DNA of 20,991 bases from Ettlia oleoabundans (taxonomy: Eukaryota; Chlorophyta; Chlorophyceae; Chlamydomonadales): positions 12,098 through 33,088 of the forward strand of contig JAAMXP010000066.1 in assembly GCA_019693395.1 (NCBI GenBank), written 5' to 3'. The notes beneath the pieces are model-generated. The model saw only the letters and a list, made by a program, of their open reading frames with translations, did no database searches and was not told where the DNA came from. How positions within the stretch are numbered: the first letter of the stretch is position 1; every line of letters begins with the position of its first letter. Positions 12,401-19,269 of this stretch are shown here, one piece after another. Position numbers and translations under genes: made by a program.

Positions 12401-15100
12401 GTGCACAAGCCGACACTTGCCATATTAACATATCATGTGCAGGGCAATGGCAAGCTTGTTCGCTTCCTACCGCCGTGACTGGCAAGACTTCACCCGAAAA
12501 GAATTCAACATTGTTGTGTCCCGCAAAATTAACGCTCTGGAGCTGCGCCCGGAGATTTGCGACAGGTTGCCAGCTGGGGAACATGCCATTCGTCACCGTC
12601 AGGGCACCATGGCATGCATGTATGTTGCAGGTAAGAACAACATGAACATCAGCATCCAATAGCAATACCAGTTGCTGCACAACTGATGTGGTAACTGCAA
12701 TTTTATTATGTGTTTGCTCCTGTGGCAGTAGGACCTGACCAGCAGCAACAGCCATCTCCATCAGCAGCGTGGGTGGTGACACTGTGACACCACGCACACA
12801 GTGATGGATAAGATATGAAAGCGCTGGCTGCTGCAAGTTGCACTCCACTAGCACTTCTAATGCTGCAGCAAGCACCGACTGCCGACCTCCAAATCGCGAA
12901 AGCAGTGGGTGGCTGATAACCTGGTACCATAGCCGGCTGCGTTGCCAAGACCAGGCTTTGGGAGCAACACAAGACAAATGGCATGCCATTCCTAGAACAG
13001 CATGCGAGTTCGTGCCTTGATATGCAAAGGAGCTTACGCTACCATAAATATGTCGACTGCTGCAAAGGACAGAAGAGACAGGGTCGGAAGTCGAGCGGAC
13101 TTGCATCTGCCTGACAACAGTAGAATTATACACACCAACCCACCTCTGATGCATGGGGCCCACTTGTCGATGCGCCAGCCACCCACGAATATGTTCTCCA
13201 GGGGCATAGTCAGCAAACATATCAGCCACGTGTGGACTCAAACTGTTCAGATGCAGGATGTCGTGCCTGTACGTTTGAGCATGACAGAGGCAGCGTGCAC
13301 ATCATGTGCTCATGTTTCCACCTGACTCTCTGCTATTAAAACCCCGAAATCATTGCACAAACACGATTTCCTGCAGGCATCACACCTGCCAGCTTGCCCC
13401 ATGCGCATCACGACACAAGAAAGCCCAAGAGCCCCAGCCGCAGGCTCAGTGTGCAGCATATGTGATTTAGCAGCCTGCAACTGTAGAGGATGCTTGCCTC
13501 CAGTAACCTGTAATTTCCAACAAATCAAACAATACCCGTGGGCAACAAAGGCCAGGCAGGCCAGTCAGTAGAAAATCGCTAATCTAGCCACCTGAACAAT
13601 GCTGCAATTTTCTGCAAACTTGGTTGCAAACTTACAGTTGATTCATGCATCACCTGAAACACAGCAACAGCGGCACCAACTTCAATTGGGTCGCCTAGCG
13701 CAGTGCCGGTGCCGTGCATCTCTAGCACATTAATGTTCGATGCCACAACATTTTTCTGAGCTAGTGCTTTCCTCGCAACGGCTTGCTGACTGGGACCATT
13801 TGGTGCTGTCAAACTGCTACTACGGCCATCCTGGTTCACAGCAGTGCCATGAATGATAGCACTAGCCGGCGCAGCATAGCCTGTCAACGTATCTGCAGCT
13901 GCCTCCAGGAGATGCACGACACAAGCCTCACCACGCATGTAACCATCGGCAGCAACATCCAGCGTCTTGCAACGCCCGTCGGCAGAGAGCATGCCTGCCT
14001 TGCTAAGCACAGCAGTTGTCTCAGCGCGAATGGTCAGGTTGACACCAGCTGCCAAACAGCAGGAGCAAGCACCAGGGAGGAAGGAGGTGCAAGACAGGTG
14101 AATGCCCACTAAGGCGGAAGAACATGCAGTGTCAATGCTGATGCTTGGGCCCTAGAACACAAGGAACCATATAACAATGCAGTTGGCAAGGAGGAAAAGG
14201 GGTGAGTTAGGCTCAGGAGTTGTTTGCCGCATATCTGTTGCAATATATCAACCCAACCACTGCCCAGTAACTTGCCTCGACGACTGTTGCCAAATGGCCT
14301 GTGCAGAATGCGTACCTTCAATCCTAAGGTGAATGAGATGCGCCCACACACTACAGAAAGTGTACCACTTGTTGCAGTGTAAGCTGAAATACCCTGATGC
14401 GCGGAATTGAGGTAGTATTCAATGTAACTGACGCCGACAGAAACACCCACATCTTTGGGGCGGTTGTTAGGGGTCTTGCTTCCCCACCCTGCGGATTCAC
14501 TATGGCCCACCACTTCCCAACAGCCCTCTAAAAGCAGTCGTTGCTGCGCATCCATAGCAGCCGCCTGCCAAGGACCGGGCAGCGCAGCAAAGAGGGGAGA
14601 GTCGTCAAGTGATGGGGGGTGATATTGCTTGTGTGTGCGGCGTTTGTGTGCTGTGATGATGGGTGGGTTGGGGGTAGGGTAGGGTTGGTGTCGCTGTGGG
14701 GGCAGAGTGCAAACGCACAGAGCCCTGGCTTTGAAGCTTACCTCCTGAGGTGATAAACTAAAAAGTTTGTAATCAAACAGCTCAGCCCCTTCCACAAAAC
14801 TGCCAAAGCGCTTCGGGAAAGACCCTTCCCCCAACCACAAATGATCCACATCCCAGCGGTTCAGTGGCACCTGCAACTAGATACAAAACCTGTTGTGATT
14901 TAAAGCACAACTTCTACTGCATCAATGCAACGCAAGCTGATGTCTATGCAGCTCTAAAGTCAGGGACGCGAAAGGATGGCATCAAACACCCGTTCACTCA
15001 CCAAATTGCAGAAATCTCCAGACGCTTTCTCAAATGGGCAGTGGCAAACAGTAGCAGTCAAGAGAATGTGTGCTTCGGGCGGGCTGCTTGAAGCCATCAT
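1..15100 (-). CDS. Giant modular type I polyketide synthase, AT-less, multi-exon, 3' end beyond the window
   Basis: An assembly-line enzyme that extends a carrier-protein-bound acyl chain. Read right to left, the exons give KS-DH-ACP, KS-DH-KR-ACP-ACP, then KS-DH-ER-KR cut by the left edge. Exons were joined by frame, family alignment and GT..AG sites; those I placed include (plus coordinates) 14742-14870, 14316-14564, 13636-14151, 13386-13507, 13144-13266, 11861-13059, 5485-5787, 5183-5392, 4924-5097, 4774-4843, 4571-4693, 4348-4494, 1393-1582, 1303 excluded, 879-1302, 560-795 and 205-450. Introns are mostly 71-128 nt. No GHSxG-type acyltransferase was found between any KS and DH. The start is uncertain: two ATGs at 15095-15100 open a frame that enters the first KS. 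Large type I PKSs are known in green algae, and one in Chlamydomonas is linked to zygospore wall maturation; whether this is its orthologue is unknown. Confidence 0.9.
560..1745 (-). other. Module C enoyl reductase (ER), medium-chain dehydrogenase type, cofactor loop eroded
   Basis: Would reduce the enoyl intermediate with NADPH. Exons: to 1689 (GEVVVATEASDYDF), 1393-1582 (KLPYVAGHAGFVGVVVAAQ, FRFAIGDVVLGAI), 879-1302 (VPSNIDFQDTSSLL, then VLMNTADAVMDTVAMQL, GATALATGSTSMYRSWLRH, IGVKHVMSS, LCNGGRFVNV) and 560-795 (ERSDVYYFV, LPELAAHLANGSLH, TLSKVTCVIG). This order matches a complete ER. The nucleotide-binding loop, normally AAGGVGxAAIQ, reads TADAVMDTVAMQ, so the glycines are lost. The downstream fold is kept. 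It may be inactive or relaxed in cofactor use. The exon joins 795/879 and 1302/1393 restore family sequence precisely. Confidence 0.83.
1750..2260 (-). other. Module C non-catalytic KR structural subdomain
   Basis: In reducing PKS modules the structural half of the ketoreductase precedes the ER. Here it starts at the linker EWIYHLDWVTY (about 2220-2255). It contains TLDSLRRIAFLTRG and LGMWAIARTMVQELKW (about 1970-2025), which matches the structural-subdomain helix that normally reads GLxAxARTxxxE. It has no nucleotide-binding or catalytic motif, as expected. The same exon runs from the second DH hotdog to the start of the ER and has no internal stop over about 450 codons. Confidence 0.72.
2430..3110 (-). 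other. Module C dehydratase (DH) domain, Asp-to-Glu at the catalytic position
   Basis: It follows the KS with a short linker (RRTYHWCSIPRYFLLGR) and no acyltransferase. The first hotdog carries the histidine in LNGHHALQFFGKSYFPPS (about 2900-2960), followed by NVCFSGPLVL. The second hotdog reads IHPTLLETNFHMS (about 2500-2535). The family pattern is HPxLLDxxxQ, so the acidic residue is Glu rather than Asp, and the later Gln is His. Activity is therefore uncertain. An intron separates the HP start (about 3085) from the rest; the acceptor before LHSFMKALI is the likely one. Confidence 0.78.
3200..5097 (-). other. Module C ketosynthase (KS) domain, seven or more exons
   Basis: The third condensing domain. 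Exon 4924-5097 gives TTAMVIGLSCSFSN and VPLSRWDIECHYAPFPS. Then 4774-4843 gives VDKMYVRFAAF..VFDADLF, 4571-4693 gives MDPQCRIVLEQ, and 4348-4494 gives FLIGRVSYTFGLTGPCV. The next exon begins inside the nucleophile motif, STHTACSSSLVALH (acceptor at 4272/4271); the usual Asp before TACSS is His. Next are SADGRCKTFDSSADGYGRGEGC (about 3955-4030, shown in two parts: SADGRCKTF and DSSADGYGRGEGC), INQDG-like IVNQDGRCSSLTAPHG, AIHGTGTQLGDPIEM (about 3650-3690) and VKSCCGHTEGAAG (about 3550-3590). The end is SSFGMSGVNSHALLQV (about 3205-3250). Cys, His and His are present. Confidence 0.88.
5280..5600 (-). other. Module B second acyl carrier protein (ACP-B2)
   Basis: The second carrier of the tandem pair, about 30 residues after ACP-B1. 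It reads VLNQVQSIVASILG and DEPLMAAGLDSLG, with the serine in the canonical GLDSLG, split by a 92-nt intron (5393-5484). It continues ILQLRASIIEDFGVHLPLG and FDFPTAAALAGHIVQEL. The exon runs on to SLSGS and splices at 5183/5182 straight into the next KS. The two ACP introns interrupt the same glycine codon (LDSxG) in the same phase, which fits an internal duplication of the carrier domain. Confidence 0.88.
5670..5970 (-). other. Module B first acyl carrier protein (ACP-B1)
   Basis: The first of two carrier domains in tandem. The first exon ends QVVLDVILNSL..LPDQPFLESSLDSIG with the phosphopantetheine serine in LDSIG. The intron 5788-5861 (74 nt) splits the glycine codon. The second exon continues IVQLCNQLAAMLKVDIPLT and FDYPTPNAMAAFLLSQL. 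It lies about 100 residues or more after the KR end, past a stretch (NMFVWRVIKKSFTQVP, LFEEFI) of the type that links KR and ACP in this family. Confidence 0.88.
6430..8400 (-). other. Module B ketoreductase (KR): structural plus catalytic subdomain
   Basis: Reduces the beta-keto group with NADPH. The structural half begins after the linker LIYETEWQA (about 8355-8385) and contains AAVLGLQSLLRVGAVEF. The Rossmann motif is SVIVTGGLGALGT followed by DVWLLGRSGRS (about 7390-7480). Then come CVKGDVS and IMHAGAVLDSKI, where VLDS sits at the LDD position used to tell KR stereotypes. The catalytic Ser, Tyr and Asn are in FSSLAAFSGAAGQ and ASYAAANSALD (about 6770-6840). The end is VQWGNWDSGGMA and FIKRMKHLGLGMG (about 6430-6510), the normal KR terminus. 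At least six exons are needed. An intron near 7840-7960 contains long C tracts, and one near 7740-7770 is A/T-rich. All catalytic residues are present, so it is probably active. Confidence 0.88.
8660..9480 (-). other. Module B dehydratase (DH) domain
   Basis: Forms the double bond after the module's ketoreductase acts. The N-terminal hotdog has the catalytic histidine and PG turn in ILDHLVQNVKVMPGTGMLE (about 9285-9345). The second hotdog has the catalytic aspartate in MHPAIIDNALQLGPA (about 8745-8790), preceded by FGISEIDFQRQRPGNGW. It follows the KS with no acyltransferase between. The start is blurred by an intron; PLFGSII near 9445-9465 resembles the HPLLG opening. Together with the downstream KR it predicts an alpha,beta-unsaturated product of this module. 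Confidence 0.82.
9640..11525 (-). other. Module B ketosynthase (KS) domain, multi-exon
   Basis: The second condensing domain. It starts RIAIFGPACRG at about 11500-11525, in frame with the preceding ACP. Later exons give FDFDETLFRLGSAEA then LDPQCRLLLEMSWEA (about 11030-11125), and TVGIYVG..SFMVGRVAYTF (about 10785-10925). The nucleophile is in IGLETACSSSLVACH (about 10650-10690); the usual Asp before TACSS is Glu. SADGYGRGEAC lies near 10400. The exon at 10024-10245 carries INQDGRSTGLTAPNG and the histidine motif GMHGTGTPLGDPVEV. The second histidine is in SKASFGHTEGAAG (about 9870-9910). The C-terminus is SSFGMTGVNAHAL (about 9650-9690). Catalytic Cys, His and His are all present. The short piece linking the first two segments (11130-11470) was not resolved. 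Confidence 0.87.
11665..11990 (-). other. Module A acyl carrier protein (ACP)
   Basis: Carries the growing chain on a phosphopantetheine arm. The first half has EQVSAIVAHISG and the attachment-site serine in EAGLDSSG (near 11880). A donor at 11861/11860 and an acceptor at 11790/11789 remove a 71-nt intron. The second half reads SLELRDAIQHEFGIELP, then IFEHPTLVALVEYL, the usual ACP helices. The canonical site is GLDSL; here the residue after the serine is another serine, which should not prevent modification. About 50 residues later the same frame enters the next KS, so modules A and B are on one polypeptide. Confidence 0.85.
12200..12915 (-). other. Module A dehydratase (DH) domain, double hotdog
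   Basis: Removes water from a beta-hydroxyacyl chain. It follows the KS after only about 25 residues, with no acyltransferase between. The domain starts at HPLLSRFGG. The first hotdog carries the catalytic histidine in LSYLIHHCVRGVTVSPP. The second hotdog carries the catalytic aspartate in HPTMADASMQ (about 12300-12325). Both catalytic residues of the family are therefore present. The oddity is the context: no ketoreductase follows, only about 70-80 residues without recognised motifs before the carrier protein, so the module has no domain of its own to make the beta-hydroxy substrate. It could act on a chain reduced by a KR in trans, or it may be non-functional. Confidence 0.78.
12990..15100 (-). 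other. Module A ketosynthase (KS) domain, six or more exons
   Basis: Catalyses the decarboxylative Claisen condensation. The first exon (about 14966-15100) reads CHCPFEKASGDFCNL then VSERVFDAI, matching the KS start. The next exon opens VPLNRWDVD (14742-14870), followed by AAAMDAQQRLLLE (14316-14564). The nucleophile cysteine lies in GPSISIDTACSSAL, starting exactly after an acceptor at 14151. The first histidine is in EMHGTGTALGDPIEV (about 13690-13730). The second is in KSHMLHTEPAAG, where the usual N and G of KSNxGH are H and L. The end is VSSFAYQGTNSHAVL near 12995. A consensus donor (gtgagtg) lies at 15001, but KS similarity runs about a dozen residues past it, so that splice site is unsettled. 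All three catalytic residues are present, so it is probably active. Confidence 0.87.
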
Positions 15101-15113
15101 ATGCGCCGGCTCC

Positions 15114-15800
15114 TGCAGCAAGCGAGAGTTCTATGAGCTCGTCCTGCAGTATGCCCTGCACGGAAGTGCAAGGGGCGCGTGTGCCAAACGCAGCAGCTGC
15201 CCGCCTGAAAATACCACAACTCCTCTCCGGCTTTCTCTTCCTGCAGGAGAAAGCGCGCAATGTCGTCATCAGTCAAGCCTACGGCCCCCAAGCGCATCGG
15301 GCTGACAGACTCTTGGTCCAACCCACGACACGATATCGGGCAGGATATGACCCAGCATATATGGTAAGCTGATTGTTCAAGCGGACACTAATTTGCACCC
15401 CCCGGCAAGTTGCTGTAGAGGAAAGGAAAGGCCGCCGAGCAAGGCAGATGGGTTGGGCGTGTCCACACCTGCTGCGGAGGGACGGACTCAATTCGGGCGG
15501 TTCCCGGAGCGCCTCCGGTTTCCGTCGTCGCAGCTCCCCCGTGGCTTCCTTCGTGGTGCTTTGTGCGCAGCGCCGCGCCTCCCACTGTCTCGATATCGTG
15601 ATTGGAAGATATACTGCTGCATGAGTCATTGAATTTGCTGCATCCCTGGCTTGTGCAGACAAATGGGACCAAAGGGCAGGCGCAGCGTCGCAAAGAACTG
15701 CAAGGCAGCTACGGCCCAACACAATGCTGCTTACTTTCAGGGGAACAAGGAGCGACGAGCAGCAGCTGCAGCTTTGGTAGCGGCGGTGCCGGTGGTTCAC
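15114..15800. other. Stretch between the PKS start and the ankyrin fragment; possible 5' PKS exons
   Basis: No gene can be firmly assigned. On the minus strand two pieces look mildly protein-like: one around 15240-15320 (VGLTDDDIARFLLQEEKAG) and one around 15105-15200 (VQGILQDELIELSLAAGAG). They are in different frames, in line with the KS frame only through splicing, and could be 5' exons or leader of the PKS. No loading domain, acyltransferase or carrier protein was recognised. The plus strand has several open frames without recognisable family sequence. Because the PKS and ankyrin fragment point away from each other, any promoters would lie here. Confidence 0.35.
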
Positions 15801-15804
15801 CCTG

Positions 15805-16209
15805 TTGCCGGCGATCATACTTCAACAGCCAGCCCTCCCAACACACATGCAGACAGCCTGTCGCTCGGGGGATGCGGCAGGTGACGGCCATGAAGACAGC
15901 GCAACATCACAGGACAGCAGCTCATCCCTTCACTCTGCAGCCAGGCTGGGACAGCTTCCGCAGTTGCACGTCTTGCTGGCCGGCAGCGTGGGTGATAACA
16001 CCATTGATGCTGACAGCAACACGCCACTGCACAAAGCCGCGGAGCACGGCACGCAGCATGTGTGAAGGCATTGATTGCAGCTGTGGCTAGGGTAAACATA
16101 GCTGACACGCATTTAACACCACTGCATTGCGCAGCAGTTTGCGGGCATGTGGATTACGTGAACGCGCTGCTTGCTGCTGGTGCCAATACAGAAGCACTCT
16201 ACGTGAACT
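15805..16209 (+). pseudogene. Ankyrin-repeat protein fragment split by a 2-nt frameshift
   Basis: Two to three ankyrin repeats. The first frame (to 16065) reads SSLHSAARLGQLPQLHVLLAG and DADSNTPLHKAAEHGTQHV, then hits a stop. The second frame begins at the same point with VKALIAAVARVNIADTHL, TPLHCAAVCGHVDYVNALL and AAGANTEAL. The ankyrin pattern (TPLHxAAxxGHxxxVxxLLxxGA) is continuous only if two bases of the GTGTG at about 16060-16064 are ignored. No start codon was found that suits it: the first frame opens only on TTG. Recognisable repeats end near 16209. It could be a decayed gene, an assembly error or a misplaced exon boundary. Ankyrin repeats bind other proteins; no specific role can be given. 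Confidence 0.65.
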
Positions 16210-16865
16210 GCTTGACAGTGCTGCAGACCTTCCGCTTTTGCGAGGATGCGCAACGACAGCATGCTTGCTGCCCGTGCTGTCTTGCCATGTGCTTGTCAAA
16301 GGTTGCTGCTAGAGCACGACGCAGTATGCCGACCCATCGCTCAAATGTCTCGCTCAACGCGCAGCATTGTTTAGGTCCTGCAAACTTGCTTCTCTTGCCG
16401 CCAACTGTTGCAACACTGAGTTACGAGCACCAGATGCGCTATAAGGCTCATTGGGTGCCCCCGGACGCATGCTTCCGCCACCTACGCTGTTCACCTACGC
16501 TGTGTGATTCGGGCCTCCCGTGCGGGTGCTTCTTGCACTCCTGCTGGCCGCGTACTGCCACATAAGAGGAGGGCCTACAACATTAAGGTCGCCCTGCTGA
16601 CTGCGGGCCTGTTCGCGTGCACTTTCAAAGTATGGCCCTTATAGCCAGCTGCAAACAGGCTTCGCTGACACTAAAGGCCGCTGCTTGAATTGCACGGGAA
16701 TGGTTTTGCTATGCTTTTAACTTCTTGTGACAGCATCAAGGCAATGCTTCGTTTGGAGGGAGACTCCTGTGTCAAAGGTGCACCACCTAAAAGACTTAAA
16801 TCAAGGCAACAACAGGCGCAAAGCTGGAGGGCAAGCTGCACCGTATCAGACACCTGGGGGGTGGG
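16210..16865. other. No supported gene
   Basis: Downstream of the ankyrin fragment the plus frame stays open to 16565 but its sequence (Cys- and His-rich, no repeat pattern) looks non-coding. A G run at 16857-16869 leads into the transposon target site. Nothing else is recognised. Confidence 0.5.
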
Positions 16866-17129
16866 GGGGTGTCCAGGGTTGCCAACTGTTTTCCAACCAG
16901 GCCGTCCAACCGTACGGGTTCAACCATTGTCTAGCCCGTATGCCCTTTCAAGTGCACTGCAATGAGGGTGTACCTCCGCTGTACGGCGACGGCTTGCAGC
17001 ACCCATTTTTTCCAGCCTCGCCCGTTTTTCGTACGGGCTTGCCGTAACTAACCCGTACTTCGAACCTTTTCAACCAAAAAGCGGGCCACAGCCCGTCGGA
17101 CGGGCTGAATTGGCAACCCTGGGGGTGTC
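16866..17129. repeat. 8-bp target site duplication flanking the MITE
   Basis: GGGGTGTC occurs immediately outside each terminal inverted repeat (16866-16873 and 17122-17129), identical on both sides. It lies in a G-rich tract, so part of the match could come from base composition, but the TGTC portion is not G-run sequence. Confidence 0.85.
16874..17121. mobile_element. Non-autonomous hAT-type miniature element (MITE), 248 bp
   Basis: The ends are perfect 12-bp inverted repeats: CAGGGTTGCCAA at 16874-16885 and TTGGCAACCCTG at 17110-17121. They are flanked by an exact 8-bp direct repeat, GGGGTGTC, at 16866-16873 and 17122-17129. An 8-bp target duplication and ends starting CAGGG are typical of the hAT superfamily. 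The interior has no open frame for a transposase, so movement would need an enzyme from elsewhere. Near both ends there are several copies of CGTACGG or its complement (16911-16917, around 16932, 16981, 17030 and 17051), resembling the subterminal repeats that hAT transposases bind. The perfect duplication suggests a fairly recent insertion. Confidence 0.88.
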
Positions 17130-19146
17130 CCCCGTCCCAGCCCTCATTTCCCACGGTTAGCTTGATTTCCCACTGTTACCCGCCCATTTGTAGACTATAT
17201 AGCAGGGAAACTGGTTCCACCCCACATATAGCGACGACGAATTTAGTCGAGACACCGCCCGGCTCCCGCGCCAAACCTCTCGGAATGACCTCCAGACCGC
17301 GAAACAGGCCAGAACGGGCGCCGCGCGAGCCACTACGGGATCTGTGATTGCGGATTGCGTCGCGGGCGCCGCATACTTTGCGGCTCCGAAGCGTTAGTTA
17401 TGTTGCTGCGGTGCGGACGTTTGGTGTTCTGCAACCGGAAGGACGTTTCCTTGCAGTCGCTGGGGCGTAGCATGAGGGTGGGGCCGCCGCCAGCTCTGCC
17501 GCCATCCATATCTGCCTGCCCATGCAAACTCACCCTGCATGAATCATCTACGGCACCTCTGGCGACCGGCTTCAGCCAGTGGTTGACATCCTGTGATGAC
17601 GCCATGCATTTGGCTGCAACCAGCTCACTTGTACGTCAAAATCAAAGTGCAGCGTTGAGTGCCTCACTAGGTAGCGCAGAGGTGGCGGTGGCGCTCACGA
17701 AAGTGTACTGGCTCGCCAGAAGTGTTTCCAACATTTGCCTGTGCTGCTCCTCCGCCTGATCACATGCTTCTGTTACTTCTGTGGAGCATACTTCTGGAAA
17801 ATATAGGGTTGCCAGCAAAGAGGCTGGTTTCTGGGGACGGGCTTCACTGCCAGACGGCGGCGGCGGCCTCCGCCCACCGCTCCACGCTTTCAACGCATGG
17901 TTGACCTTTCATATCCAAAACCACGCTCCACGCTTCTAACGCTTGGGACACCTATCATTTTTGGCCTGCCCTACAAATGTAGGAGCGGCCAATGCATTTC
18001 ACCCATACTGGACTTTGACACAGCATTTCTTGCACAGCACGCGCAAATAAGGTCCGCGAGTGACGTCAGTCGTGCGTGGCATTCCGCAAGTCCCCGGTTT
18101 ACTCCTTAAGTGAATTCAACTCGTCGGGAGCATCATTTCTGTACCAGATTGACCCTTGACGGCGATCCAGGCTGGTTGATTGGATTATCACACTCTTTCC
18201 ACTACCGTTCTCCGGTGAACACAGACCCTGTTATCCCCGGGGCAGGGCAGGCCACCCCGTGCGACAGCGCGATTTTATTACTAAAACCACGCAGCACCTG
18301 CGCACGGATAGTCGACGACAAGAAAGGGTGGCAAACCTGGTCCTCCCTGTTTGGCCTGCCCAACGTGGTGAGCGTAGCGAAACGGAGTTGGCCGCAGGCC
18401 TATGGATCCGTGTCAGAACGGTGTTTTGCGCCACATTTCACGCAAAGCATGCGCGACTGCCAGCAAGTGCCACGTATGTCCGATTGAAGGACAGCGTAAA
18501 ACTTAGGAAAAAAGTCAGTTCCGCGGCTTATTACGGAACTGCATAAAGCTATCCCTACTGGCTGAAACTGCCAGGGCAGGCCCCTTAGCCACGCACGTGC
18601 GCTATTGGTTGTTCTAACCCCCTCCCAAACGTCTTAAAACGCAAGAATTACGTCCTACGAGCATTTCAGGCCTGGAGAGCAGCAGCAAGCGATACAGCAG
18701 CAGCAACAGTTTGATCGTCGGCCCCGCTGTGCCCCATTAAGCCCATCAGCGGCACCGGCAGTTTTATTATATGGCTCAAGTGCTCCGTTCAAGTTTTCTG
18801 GCACGGGTCAATGGCGCAGAAGCGCATAGAAGCTCACAACACGGTCGTACTGCAGGTTGTACTTCATACGGAACCCCTGCCTGGCCAGGGAAACTATGTT
18901 GCGTGAGTTTTCACGGAAGCCGACTCGGTGCCTTCCGTATTTCAGCCGAGAAACTAAGAACGTCCGTAAGTTACGGAGATACGGACCCTATATTTTTCCT
19001 ACACTGTAGGAGTTACAGAACGCCCGGTTGTTTGCTTGCCTTGAAGGACGTGCGAACGAACGAAGCTACTCGCCTTCCAGTCCGCAAACATGAATGCCAC
19101 AACACTAGTGAGTAGTTACTATCACCCTGACGCCTCTCTTCCCTGA
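17130..19146. other. Gene-poor stretch between the MITE and the reverse transcriptase
   Basis: About 2 kb with no gene I can support. Weak items: a plus-strand open frame at 17355-17759 that starts only on TTG; a minus-strand frame around 17642-17780 whose residues (QAEEQHRQMLETLLASQ) look mildly protein-like; short inverted copies of GGGCAGGCC; and several TACGGA/TCCGTA words between 18,500 and 19,210. The part nearest the reverse transcriptase may be the retroelement's 5' untranslated region, but no boundary, long terminal repeat or ribozyme was seen. Confidence 0.4.
17879..17942. repeat. Short direct repeat, 18 bp with two mismatches
   Basis: GCTCCACGCTTTCAACGC at 17879-17896 recurs as GCTCCACGCTTCTAACGC at 17925-17942, 46 bp apart start to start. 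No larger array is present and its meaning is unknown. Confidence 0.5.
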
Positions 19147-19269
19147 CGAACTCTTGTATGCTCCTCGACCAGCTCACGCATTCCAACTCCGCAGCCCACC
19201 TGTGCTTCCGTACGGGGAAGGGCAGGCCCCCCCGCACGAAATGGCGAATCATTTCAAAGACCAGGAAAA

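Noticed and set aside
13111..13143. A 33-nt intron ending at TTGTCAG inside KS-A
   Set aside because: It is too short for splicing and leaves an unmatched insert; the 84-nt intron 13060-13143 from the same donor restores the KS sequence.
14565..14741. Treating the long minus-strand frame 14109-14876 as one continuous exon
   Set aside because: The middle part (Pro/His/Arg-rich, from low-complexity DNA) interrupts the KS exactly between SPQE and AAAMDAQQ and is bounded by GTAAGC and GGCAG, so it is an intron without stops.
1..15100. Several separate genes instead of one PKS
   Set aside because: ACP-A runs in frame into KS-B, and ACP-B2 splices in phase into KS-C, so the modules are continuous; no internal start region or terminator was seen.
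15356..15364. TATA-like CCATATATG on the minus strand as the PKS promoter
   Set aside because: It lies about 260 bp from the candidate ATG, the transcription start is unknown, and such a short word occurs often by chance.
17355..17759. Plus-strand 134-codon frame as a gene
   Set aside because: It begins only with TTG, has no recognisable family sequence, and overlaps an equally plausible minus-strand frame.
17804..18340. A second, larger hAT element suggested by TAGGGTTGCCA at 17804 and TGGCAAACCTGG at 18329
   Set aside because: The two ends differ from each other and from the MITE ends, and no 8-bp duplication flanks them.
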